Source: Propionibacteriaceae bacterium UBA5174 (lineage in GTDB: Bacteria; Actinomycetota; Actinomycetes; Propionibacteriales; Propionibacteriaceae). Taken from it: a stretch of 5,565 bases of DNA. The DNA is taken from assembly GCA_002413345.1 (NCBI GenBank), contig DHWU01000033.1:1-5565 (forward strand), given 5' to 3'. This document shows, piece after piece, positions 1-5,565 of this stretch. The notes below the pieces were generated by a model, which had not been told where the DNA came from, made no database searches, and saw nothing but the letters and a program-made list of their open reading frames with translations. The translations under genes and the position numbers were made by a program. Position 1 is the first letter of the stretch. Every line of letters starts with the position of its first letter.

Positions 1-1007
1 CCCGACTTAGAGCTCGCCGACTTGCTGCCCGCTGACTGGCTACCGGCCGCGGCGGCACTGTTATTGGACAACATTCCACCGCCGGGGGCCCGCCCACCGT
101 TAGCAAGTTGACCATTCAATGCTGCCGCTGAACCGGCAGATAGCGAACCGGCCGATAGTGAACTGGCCAGGCTTCGAGCAGCCAAAGCGGTAGCGCCCAA
201 ACCCATAACCCCGCCAATGATTGCTCCGGTACCTGCGCCGAGTCCGGGGGTGTAGGTGTAGCCCTGACGCCAACGCTCATCTTCAGCATCGGTGACTGGC
301 GGTGGCACGTACCCATTCAACGGATTGGACGGATCAGCAGTCACTATCGGAGTACCAACCAACGAAGGCGGCGCGCTGACACCGGCCCCACCACCACCGA
401 CCAGATAGGAACGCGAAGACTTCCGCCCACCCGAACCAGAACCAACAGAAGGCCCCGAAGACGAAGAAGACGAAGGAACCTTGATCGACAAATCCGGCAG
501 ACCTGTGGGGTTGACGATGCCGGTGTAGCCGACCATCGAGTCGTTCATCGTCTTCAACGCGGCAAGGGATGCGGCTTCCCGGTTTTCCTCGCGTTGATCC
601 GTCAGGAGCTTGGTGGCTACTGCCGCGGTGACTAGTTGCCCGGTGATTATCGAGACCACCATGACACCAGGGGCGATTGACTTCTCGAAGGGGGTCAGCA
701 GGTCCGGTGACAACTTGTCGTGGTCAGCTTTGGCTTGCAGCATCACTGCCCGGGCATCGTCATGGTCCTGGGCGGCAGCCTTAAGCGCATCAGCCCTAGC
801 GACCAGCCGGGTGTCGTAATCAGCCAACCAAGACAACGCAGCAGTTGCTGTTTCCCCACTCAGCCCAGGATCGGTGCAGTACTTCTTCGCCAGCGAGCGG
901 CAATCCTCGATCGATTGAAGAAGCTTTTCATACTGAGCCTTCTCAGTGGCATCGGTAGCGTAGTCAAGTTCGGCTACCTTAGTGAGCCGGTCATAGTAGG
1001 TACCCAC
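1..1007 (-). CDS. Large T7SS-associated protein of unknown function, helical N-terminus and Gly/Ser-rich body (partial, runs off left edge)
   Basis: I do not recognise a named family. The frame stays open from GTG (1005-1007) to the left edge, giving 335 codons with no stop, so the 3' end is missing. GTG is chosen because AGGAGGA lies just upstream; the nearby ATG (992-994) is out of frame. Residues 1-110 are charged and Ala-rich, probably helical hairpins, with Trp60 and Cys36/Cys44. Residues 112-135 are hydrophobic, and 136-160 form another helix. A Ser/Gly-rich linker spans about 178-215 and includes six consecutive Ser. Residues 255-282 are a Gly-spaced hydrophobic stretch resembling a glycine zipper, with RWRQGY just before it. 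The tail after about 282 is Ala/Gly/Ser repeats with Lys-Ser units. The gene lies 36 nt after the EspC-like gene and probably shares its transcript. By inference it is a secreted substrate or partner of this ESX system, PPE-like in layout but without the PPE signature. An effector with a C-terminal domain outside the window is possible. The reading frame is well supported; the function is not. Confidence 0.8.
   Translation of the reverse strand, partial: MGTYYDRLTKVAELDYATDATEKAQYEKLLQSIEDCRSLAKKYCTDPGLSGETATAALSWLADYDTRLVARADALKAAAQDHDDARAVMLQAKADHDKLSPDLLTPFEKSIAPGVMVVSIITGQLVTAAVATKLLTDQREENREAASLAALKTMNDSMVGYTGIVNPTGLPDLSIKVPSSSSSSGPSVGSGSGGRKSSRSYLVGGGGAGVSAPPSLVGTPIVTADPSNPLNGYVPPPVTDAEDERWRQGYTYTPGLGAGTGAIIGGVMGLGATALAARSLASSLSAGSLSAGSAAALNGQLANGGRAPGGGMLSNNSAAAAGSQSAGSKSASSKS
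3..32 (-). repeat. Degenerate 15-bp tandem repeat in the coding tail
   Basis: Two adjacent 15-bp units (3-17 and 18-32) match at about 11 of 15 positions and encode AGSKS followed by ASSKS in the large protein. The array reaches the window edge, so more copies may follow. The repeat is in frame and looks like expansion of a disordered tail. Confidence 0.4.
135..164 (-). repeat. 15-bp tandem duplication encoding a 5-residue repeat
   Basis: Bases 135-149 and 150-164 match at 12 of 15 positions and encode SSLSA and GSLSA (about residues 282-291 of the large protein). The period is in frame, as expected for slippage tolerated in a flexible segment directly after the glycine-zipper stretch. Confidence 0.5.
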
Positions 1008-1010
1008 GAG

Positions 1011-1017
1011 TCCTCCT
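1011..1017 (-). promoter_or_regulatory. Strong ribosome binding site deciding the GTG start
   Basis: On the minus strand this reads AGGAGGA, a near-perfect anti-Shine-Dalgarno match. The AGGAGG core is 4 nt before the GTG at 1007. It is the main reason for calling the large gene at this GTG. The spacing is slightly short but workable. Confidence 0.75.
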
Positions 1018-1043
1018 GCCGAGTCTGGTTGATGATTCGCCGG

Positions 1044-1466
1044 TCATCGGGGAAGCCTGATGAGGTCTGACATTACGCGACCGAGATAGCGTTGAATGTC
1101 AGCAATGCGCTTCTGATCGGCTGCGTCCCGCTCTGTTGCGCAGTTTTGCTTCTCTGCAGCCAGGTGTTGCGCAGTGGCAGATCCCGAATCGCCAGCTTCG
1201 AACTCTTCGATCACCTTTTGCATCGCGGTGATGAAGTCACTCAGCTGATTTGTCAACTCCAACACGTCAGTGCGGGAATCATTCAGGATCTGCGAGTAGG
1301 AATCTCGAAAGGCGGCCGGGCCACTCTCGGTGCCCCATTTGGTTTCGGTTTGCGCTCCAGCAAGGGTCAGCACCGATTCGGCAGTGGCCTCGTTATCGCC
1401 AGTCGCTGCGGACAGTTTCTCTGTTGCCGCCGCGGCTTCCGCCGGATTAATTGCAACATCACTCAT
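1044..1466 (-). CDS. Small EspC/WXG100-like helical hairpin protein, likely ESX secreted or partner protein
   Basis: A 140-residue protein with no signal peptide or membrane segment. Helix 1 (about residues 7-36) is Ala/Glu-rich and begins INPAE. A central turn carries Trp44-Gly45, then Gly49, Phe53 and Tyr57. From memory, the W-G...F...Y spacing fits the EspC/DUF2580-like branch of WXG-type proteins, where Trp-Gly and a downstream F-x3-Y mark the hairpin turn. Helix 2 runs about 54-91. A GDSGS break precedes a third charged helix (about 97-136), so the protein is longer than the usual ~100-residue WXG100 form. The general ESX signal YxxxD/E is absent: the residues four after Tyr57 and Tyr127 are Leu and Val. 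ATG is preceded by GGGGGG at 6-nt spacing. It lies 74 nt after mycP and 36 nt before the large protein gene, with which it probably forms a functional pair. It is likely cytoplasmic before export. Family placement is moderately sure; the role is inferred. Confidence 0.85.
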   Translation of the reverse strand: MSDVAINPAEAAAATEKLSAATGDNEATAESVLTLAGAQTETKWGTESGPAAFRDSYSQILNDSRTDVLELTNQLSDFITAMQKVIEEFEAGDSGSATAQHLAAEKQNCATERDAADQKRIADIQRYLGRVMSDLIRLPR

Positions 1467-1472
1467 TCGGTA

Positions 1473-1478
1473 CCCCCC
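1473..1478 (-). promoter_or_regulatory. Ribosome binding site for the EspC-like gene
   Basis: The minus strand reads GGGGGG, then the 6-nt spacer TACCGA, then ATG (1464-1466). It can pair with the anti-Shine-Dalgarno sequence through G-C and G-U pairs. Its presence shows that this gene is translated independently of the coupled machinery genes upstream. Confidence 0.6.
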
Positions 1479-1514
1479 GTGCCTTCAAACTTCCCCAGGA
1501 ACAGCCGCAGCTTA

Positions 1515-1524
1515 TTTCATGAAA
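1515..1524. other. 10-bp perfect palindrome TTTCATGAAA in the mycP-espC-like gap
   Basis: The 74-nt gap 1467-1540 holds one perfect palindrome, TTTCATGAAA, in an AT-richer patch. On the minus strand a weak promoter-like pair overlaps it: TTCGGT, 17 nt, then TAAGCT. It could be an operator or local promoter for the downstream pair, or chance. No terminator hairpin with a U-run is visible in the gap, so read-through from mycP remains possible. Confidence 0.25.
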
Positions 1525-1540
1525 CCCAATAACCGAAACG

Positions 1541-2764
1541 TCAGGATCGGTCACTGGACGGATCGGTATCAGCCCCAGTCGACAGGTCGCGGCGCCGACG
1601 CAGCAGGTCGACCAAAACCCCAGCTAATGCCAGTGCCAAAGCACTCAGCCCGACCGCCGCCGCCACTGTCATCGCAGAATCATCGGCTGCTTGCACGTTC
1701 GGCTTCTGTCCCGGCTGTGCAGCAGGTGCCGAAGGTGCCGGGAAGCGTGGGTTGGCCGGCCCGAGGCGAGTGCCATCGTTGATGAAGTTGATGGCGTCAT
1801 AGGGCGCGATCACTCCCCAGCCGGTGGTGTTGTTTCGCTGATCTGTCGTGGGTCGCAGGGCGGTAGCCAGCAGCCGGTATCGCCAATCAGCCGGAGTCTC
1901 TTGCGGATGAGCCGCAGCGACCAGGGCTGCTATGCCAGCTGCATAGCCAGCTGCGTAGGTAGTTGAGGCCTGGCTGGCACCAAACATGCAGTCGCCTGCG
2001 GCGCGGAAAGCAGTGAGTACCTGAGCGCCTGGCGCCGCAAGTCCAACATGGGTACCGCCCTGCGCATTACTGGCAATGTTGCCGTCGGCACCAAGGGCCG
2101 TAACTGAGAGCACTTCGTCATAGCCTGCCGGAAATCGGACCACGGGGTCATCGGATTCGGTGTTGGTCACGTCGCCAGCGGCGGCTACCACTAGCGCCCC
2201 CCTTGTGGTGGCAGCGGACACGGCCGATTTCAGAGCGGGAGAATCTGTTGTAGTTGAGAGGGTGTCGGACACCACAATGATGCTGGCTTTGCCTTCTTGG
2301 GCGGCCCAACGAATGGCTGTGGCAGTGTTGGCAGCCGAAGGCTTTCCGGTCTGCTCGGAGTCGTAAACCTGCACCGGGACGATAGTGGCTTTCGTGGCGA
2401 TGCCCACCACGCCGGACCCCTTGACCTCTTGGGCGGCGATCTGGCCAGCTAATGCGGTGCCCTGTCCGACACTGTCGGCGCGGCCGTCCCCGGATCCGAC
2501 GTAACTCTTGCCGGCCACGACCACCCCTTTGAGATGGGCGTTACCGGAGTCGACTCCGGAGTCAATCACCGCCACCCGCACACCTCCATCGGAAAGGCGT
2601 TGGGCGCCAGCGATCCCCAGTTGAGTGAAAACTGCCGGAGTCTGGTCGATGTAGTTGGTCTTGGCTGCGTTGCAGCTCTGATCGGCGGCTTCAGCCACGC
2701 TCGGGACGACGACTCCAAGCGGGAAAGCCAGCACCAATGCGATCAGGATCAACCCCGGCTTCAT
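1541..2764 (-). CDS. mycP: Type VII secretion mycosin (subtilisin-like) with degenerate catalytic site, probable pseudoprotease
   Basis: A 407-residue mycosin, shorter than most family members. A signal peptide (residues 1-26, cleavage likely after AEA) is followed by an N-terminal extension with Cys31, a subtilase-fold domain (about 45-335), a Pro/Ala linker (about 338-362), a membrane anchor (364-388) and a cytoplasmic tail beginning RRRRD. Family mycosins are S8 serine proteases facing outwards that associate with the ESX membrane complex. Here the Asp motif VAVIDSGVD is intact (Asp68). The His motif, normally GHGT, reads GQGT (Gln101, codon 2462-2464). The oxyanion Asn position in AAAGN is Asp198. 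The nucleophile motif GTSxAxP reads STTYAAG, putting Thr269 at Ser and Gly273 at Pro. Proteolysis is therefore unlikely; a scaffold role is inferred. Cys31 and Cys259 may form a disulfide. The ATG at 2764 is chosen because it overlaps the eccB stop in TGATG and gives a clean signal peptide. An upstream in-frame ATG (2833) would bury the signal behind 23 polar residues. Confidence 0.93.
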   Translation of the reverse strand: MKPGLILIALVLAFPLGVVVPSVAEAADQSCNAAKTNYIDQTPAVFTQLGIAGAQRLSDGGVRVAVIDSGVDSGNAHLKGVVVAGKSYVGSGDGRADSVGQGTALAGQIAAQEVKGSGVVGIATKATIVPVQVYDSEQTGKPSAANTATAIRWAAQEGKASIIVVSDTLSTTTDSPALKSAVSAATTRGALVVAAAGDVTNTESDDPVVRFPAGYDEVLSVTALGADGNIASNAQGGTHVGLAAPGAQVLTAFRAAGDCMFGASQASTTYAAGYAAGIAALVAAAHPQETPADWRYRLLATALRPTTDQRNNTTGWGVIAPYDAINFINDGTRLGPANPRFPAPSAPAAQPGQKPNVQAADDSAMTVAAAVGLSALALALAGVLVDLLRRRRDLSTGADTDPSSDRS

Positions 2765-4101
2765 CAGCTCTTCACCGTCTGCCAGGCTGCTGTAGCCGAC
2801 AACTCGGCCCCAGGCGGAACCAATGCAACCCAAGGCGCGGCCAGGACGTGAACGTCAGATTCGGTGTACCCGAGCTTGGTCAAGGTGTCTGCGTAGTTGC
2901 CGCCCACACCGCTAACCGTGCCGCCATCAGTGATCAGTGACACCGCACCGAGCGTGCCGCCAGAAGTCGTGCGAACCAGGGCACCGGACCCGCCGGAGAC
3001 AGAGACCCCGGAGGTCAAGGTAGTTGCTGAGGTGCGGGGTAATTGGGTGAGTTCAGTGGTGCTGCCAGTGCTCGATTCGACCAGTCGGGCACAGACCCGG
3101 TAGTCGTTGCTGACCGCCGTGCCGAGTTGGCTGGGCCAGTCCGACTTCACCACGTCGGTGACCATTTCGAGGCTGGCTACGTCGGAGACCTTGCCGACAA
3201 TCGAAGAGTCGGTGGCAGCGCCAGGAACGTTGTGGTAAAGGCGATAGGCGAAATCGGTCAGTGGGGTGATCTTGCCAGAGCCGGTGACTAGATAACGCGT
3301 AGTCGCAGATCCGTCGTTGACTTCGATTGTCGAGCCGATCTTGGCTGATTGCAGCCCCGAAGGCATGTTGGTGGCGGGCCCGCCGGCGCCGTCGAGAGTT
3401 AAGGGTTTCAACGCTGAACCTGGTTTGAATAGTTCCAACCACGACGCGTCCACTTCAGATGTAGGTGCGGTCTGAAGGCCGAGGGCGAACTTGATCGGTC
3501 TGACGACGTCGGCAGCCATCGGATACCGGCGCCCATCGGCGATTAAGTAGGTGTTTTCGTTCGAATCGGATACTAAGGCCACGCCGGCCGATTGGATGCC
3601 GGTGGGTTCCGCACCAACCCAGGTGTGGGGGCCGCCGTTATCGGAGCTGCAGGACACCCAGGTACCTGATTTCAGCGATGCCACGGACGGAGTCTGATCT
3701 GGGGCTTTGACGATGCCCACGGTGCTGCCACGCGGAATGCCATTCAGAACAGAAGCATCGACTTCGCTGGTCTTCAGGGTGCCGCTGGTCACTAACAGTT
3801 TCGCCGAGGTGACGTTGGTTACCGGCCGCAGCACCCCATCAATGGTGAAATAGCGTGCCCCGTCGCCCTTGACTATCACCAGCGTGTTGTTTTCCCAGCC
3901 TGAGGGCAGCGTCGAGGACATTCGGCCCAGGACGACCGCGACTAGGACCAATACCAAGCTGAGTACCAGGCCGATAATCAGCGGACGCTCGGGGTAGCGA
4001 GCCGTGATCTCGCGTCCCTCTGGAGTCCCAGCGACGAAAGCGCTGATCAGTCTGCGCCGGTTATAACGCTGTGCTTCAAGAATGTCTTTGCTGGATGCCA
4101 T
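2764..4101 (-). CDS. eccB: Type VII secretion membrane protein EccB
   Basis: A 445-residue EccB, a core component of the ESX inner-membrane complex with most of its mass outside the membrane. Residues 1-40 are a cytoplasmic, Arg-rich helix (SKDILEAQRYNRRRL), matching the family's amino end. A single membrane segment spans about 41-58. The rest is the extracytoplasmic repeat domain. Family-typical patches are RYFTIDGVLRPVTNVTSAKL (83-102), TYLIADGRRYPM (184-195), a YLVTGSGKITPL repeat copy (270-281), and a C-terminal repeat with VSLITDGG (387-394) ending in PWVALVPPGAEL. Cys151 and Cys337 are the only cysteines and match the Cys pair expected in EccB. ATG at 4101 is chosen for the family-like amino end and the TGATG overlap with the eccD stop. 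The same frame stays open upstream to 4602, but that stretch is a shadow of eccD. mycP follows through a second TGATG. I see no Walker motif. Confidence 0.95.
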   Translation of the reverse strand: MASSKDILEAQRYNRRRLISAFVAGTPEGREITARYPERPLIIGLVLSLVLVLVAVVLGRMSSTLPSGWENNTLVIVKGDGARYFTIDGVLRPVTNVTSAKLLVTSGTLKTSEVDASVLNGIPRGSTVGIVKAPDQTPSVASLKSGTWVSCSSDNGGPHTWVGAEPTGIQSAGVALVSDSNENTYLIADGRRYPMAADVVRPIKFALGLQTAPTSEVDASWLELFKPGSALKPLTLDGAGGPATNMPSGLQSAKIGSTIEVNDGSATTRYLVTGSGKITPLTDFAYRLYHNVPGAATDSSIVGKVSDVASLEMVTDVVKSDWPSQLGTAVSNDYRVCARLVESSTGSTTELTQLPRTSATTLTSGVSVSGGSGALVRTTSGGTLGAVSLITDGGTVSGVGGNYADTLTKLGYTESDVHVLAAPWVALVPPGAELSATAAWQTVKS

Positions 4102-5426
4102 CAGGCGACCCCAAGGACGCGCAAGGTCAGCGGAAGCACTGCCATCAAGGTGATCACAGCCACCGCGTCGGCCAAACGATTCAGCCATGGGCGCCATTGG
4201 GCATTGATCACGTTCCAAGCCAGAACGAACGCGCCTACGGTGATTACCACTCCGGCTACCCAGGGCAACAGCACTGGCTGAGTGATGGCAATCACCGTTC
4301 CGGCAGCCAATACGGTGAGGAGCCCCGCGATCATCGACGACAGCACTTCGGCTTGGCTGTAAAGGCTGCGAGTGCCGAGCATGGCTGACACGCCCACGCA
4401 GACCATGAGGAGCGCGCCGGGAATGTCCACCGCAACCGTCGGTGCCAGCACGACGGTGAGCAGGCCGGCGGTGATTCGCAGGGTGAGTACCGCCACATCG
4501 GCGTTGCCGAGTTGGCGGGTCACTTCGACCGGGTTGATCGGTTCTTGGGATTGAAGGCGTAGAGCTTCGATCCTGGCCGGCATCTGGGCCAAGCCGACCC
4601 ACGGTGCGGTGAAGATTGCCACAGTGGCCAACGCGACGATGAGCGCTGCGGCACGCTGGGATGGAAGCCCAACGGAGCTGGTCAGAATGCCTTGAAGGAT
4701 TAACGCTCCACCGATAGTCAGCGGCCCCAGAATCACCAAACGTTGACGGGTGGGCAAGAGCAGGCAGATTAAGGCCCCGACTAGGGCGCCAGCGCCCGCT
4801 GTGATCAGCCGCGCCTGACCGCCAGGCTGGCCGAGGATGGCGAAACCGAAGGTTGCGCTCAGCACTGGGACGGTCATGCTGAGTGCAACTGCGCCGCCGA
4901 CCACCTTGATCCGGTTCAGCACCAACGCGGCCAGAGCAACCAGTGCGGCACCCACGCCAGCCAGTGCGGCGGTAAGTATCGGCTGGTCATCACGGAGCAG
5001 AAGCAGGCCTGCCGCGACCACGAACAGCCCGGTTGCGGTGTAAGCGGACAGTTGAACCGAATCCGTGGACTTCCAGGCGGATCGTTCAGCGTTCACTGAG
5101 GTACCGATTGCCTCAACCAGGTCGTCATAGCGAGCATCGGCTGAGCCGGCGCCGACTGCCTCCACGGTCAATACGCTGCCAGCGGTAACGCCTTGGCTGG
5201 CAAGAGTGCGTGATTGGTCGACCTCTTGTCCCGAAGGCAAAATCACCCGGAATCCCTGGGTGGCGGCATTCGCGTTGAGCCGCCCGAGCGCATTGATCAT
5301 TCCCGGAAGTAGTTCGGCAACCGGTACGGCGGCCGGAACTGCCAAGTCGACGCGTTGGCCTTGGTGGGTAACCGAAATCGGTACCAGTGCCGCTGGCTTC
5401 AAGGTGGAAGCGGATTGAGTGCTCAT
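4101..5426 (-). CDS. eccD: Type VII secretion integral membrane protein EccD
   Basis: A 441-residue EccD, the multi-spanning component that forms the membrane vestibule of ESX complexes. Residues about 13-92 are a YukD-like ubiquitin fold (beta-rich, including GFRVILPSGQEVD and GSVLTVEAVG). A linker with Trp118 leads to about 11 hydrophobic segments, at roughly 127-144, 149-170, 174-198, 206-225, 230-249, 259-280, 309-330, 333-350, 361-384, 386-406 and 418-438. The polar loop 281-308 (MPARIEALRLQ) between segments 6 and 7 is expected to be cytoplasmic. Length and topology match the family. ATG at 5426 is the only reasonable start: an in-frame TGA lies 33 nt upstream with no start codon between, and AGGAG sits 3 nt before the ATG. 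It is the first visible gene of the operon, and its stop shares one base with the eccB start. Confidence 0.95.
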   Translation of the reverse strand: MSTQSASTLKPAALVPISVTHQGQRVDLAVPAAVPVAELLPGMINALGRLNANAATQGFRVILPSGQEVDQSRTLASQGVTAGSVLTVEAVGAGSADARYDDLVEAIGTSVNAERSAWKSTDSVQLSAYTATGLFVVAAGLLLLRDDQPILTAALAGVGAALVALAALVLNRIKVVGGAVALSMTVPVLSATFGFAILGQPGGQARLITAGAGALVGALICLLLPTRQRLVILGPLTIGGALILQGILTSSVGLPSQRAAALIVALATVAIFTAPWVGLAQMPARIEALRLQSQEPINPVEVTRQLGNADVAVLTLRITAGLLTVVLAPTVAVDIPGALLMVCVGVSAMLGTRSLYSQAEVLSSMIAGLLTVLAAGTVIAITQPVLLPWVAGVVITVGAFVLAWNVINAQWRPWLNRLADAVAVITLMAVLPLTLRVLGVA

Positions 5427-5565
5427 CGTCTCCTGGCCAGGTGCGTAGGGCGTGGATCAAGGGCAATGGTAGCCGGGTTATGTTCGAGTTCTAGCCTGCT
5501 GTGTGGGCCATAGCTTGGGGGCTACTTGCCAGTGCTGGTTGAACAGCGCATATGCTGGCCCAGTC
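5427..5565 (-). other. Non-coding leader upstream of eccD
   Basis: This 139-nt stretch has no supportable gene. It precedes the first visible gene of the minus-strand block, so it may hold the operon promoter. I found no convincing -35/-10 pair, only isolated AT-rich bits such as TAGAAC and CATAAC on the minus strand. TGCTGG occurs at 5533-5538 and 5553-5558 (plus strand), exactly 20 bp apart. The second copy lies inside the inverted repeat CAGC-GCATAT-GCTG (5544-5557). No terminator hairpin is evident. It is equally possible that a gene just beyond the right edge belongs to the same transcript. Confidence 0.4.
5430..5434 (-). promoter_or_regulatory. Ribosome binding site for eccD
   Basis: The minus strand reads AGGAG, spacer ACG, then ATG (5424-5426). 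The 3-nt spacing is short, but no other site or start codon lies between this and the in-frame stop upstream. Confidence 0.55.

Noticed and set aside
116..316. Small minus-strand frame inside the large partial gene
   Set aside because: It is in a different frame from the 335-codon GTG-initiated gene, which has a strong ribosome binding site and T7SS-compatible composition.
1467..1540. Transcription terminator between mycP and the EspC-like gene
   Set aside because: No GC-rich stem followed by a U-run on either strand. The only palindrome is a 10-bp AT-rich one.
1092..1782. Plus-strand open frames opposite the EspC-like gene and the mycP 3' end
   Set aside because: They are antisense shadows with no plausible ribosome binding site, and their translations lack any recognisable domain. 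The minus-strand frames explain this region.
2765..2833. Upstream in-frame ATG of mycP adding 23 residues
   Set aside because: It overlaps the 3' end of eccB by about 70 nt and would place polar residues before a clean signal peptide. The ATG at 2764 matches the TGATG coupling seen at the previous junction.
3053..3442. Minus-strand 129-residue frame within eccB
   Set aside because: An Arg/His-rich out-of-frame translation typical of a shadow frame; eccB covers it entirely.
4102..4602. Long open upstream extension of the eccB frame (would give a 612-residue protein)
   Set aside because: It lies wholly inside eccD in another frame, its translation is Arg/Pro/His-rich and unlike any EccB amino end, and the ATG at 4101 begins the typical EccB N-terminus.
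1..5565. Mobile element, CRISPR array, tRNA or rRNA
   Set aside because: No transposase, terminal repeats, regularly spaced repeats or RNA gene signatures were seen. The window is almost fully occupied by T7SS coding sequence.

Overview
The window carries part of a type VII secretion (ESX/T7SS) locus from an actinobacterium. The evidence is the set of actinobacterial T7SS components encoded head to tail on the minus strand: EccD, EccB, a mycosin (MycP) and small helical WXG/EspC-like and large helical proteins. By eye the DNA is only moderately GC-rich, roughly high-50s percent. That argues against a typical high-GC mycobacterium or streptomycete and fits a smaller-genome or host-associated actinomycete. 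The genus cannot be assigned from this sequence.

Layout, in transcription order (right to left). Bases 5427-5565 are a non-coding leader. eccD (4101-5426) encodes a ubiquitin-like domain plus 11 predicted membrane segments. eccB (2764-4101) is a single-pass protein with a large extracytoplasmic domain. mycP (1541-2764) is a subtilisin-fold protein with a signal peptide and a C-terminal anchor. The three genes are joined by two identical TGATG stop/start overlaps and form one translationally coupled block for the membrane machinery. A 74-nt gap follows, with no visible terminator. Next come a 140-residue EspC/WXG-like helical hairpin protein (1044-1466) and, 36 nt later, a large GTG-initiated protein that runs off the left edge (1-1007). 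The last gene has a helical N-terminal half, a Ser/Gly-rich linker, a glycine-zipper hydrophobic stretch and a low-complexity tail. These two genes have their own strong ribosome binding sites and look like a co-expressed cargo or partner pair, reminiscent of PE-PPE or EspC-EspA style pairs.

The most striking observation is that the mycosin appears catalytically dead. Only the Asp of the subtilase triad remains. The His position is Gln (GQGT), the oxyanion Asn position is Asp (AAAGD), and the nucleophile Ser position is Thr (STTYAAG). The signal peptide, fold motifs, a Cys pair and the membrane anchor are intact. This suggests a mycosin kept for a structural role in the secretion complex, not for proteolysis. 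A second point of interest is that neither the small protein nor the visible part of the large one contains the general ESX export motif YxxxD/E. EccC, EccE and a canonical EsxA/EsxB pair are not in the window and presumably lie nearby or elsewhere.
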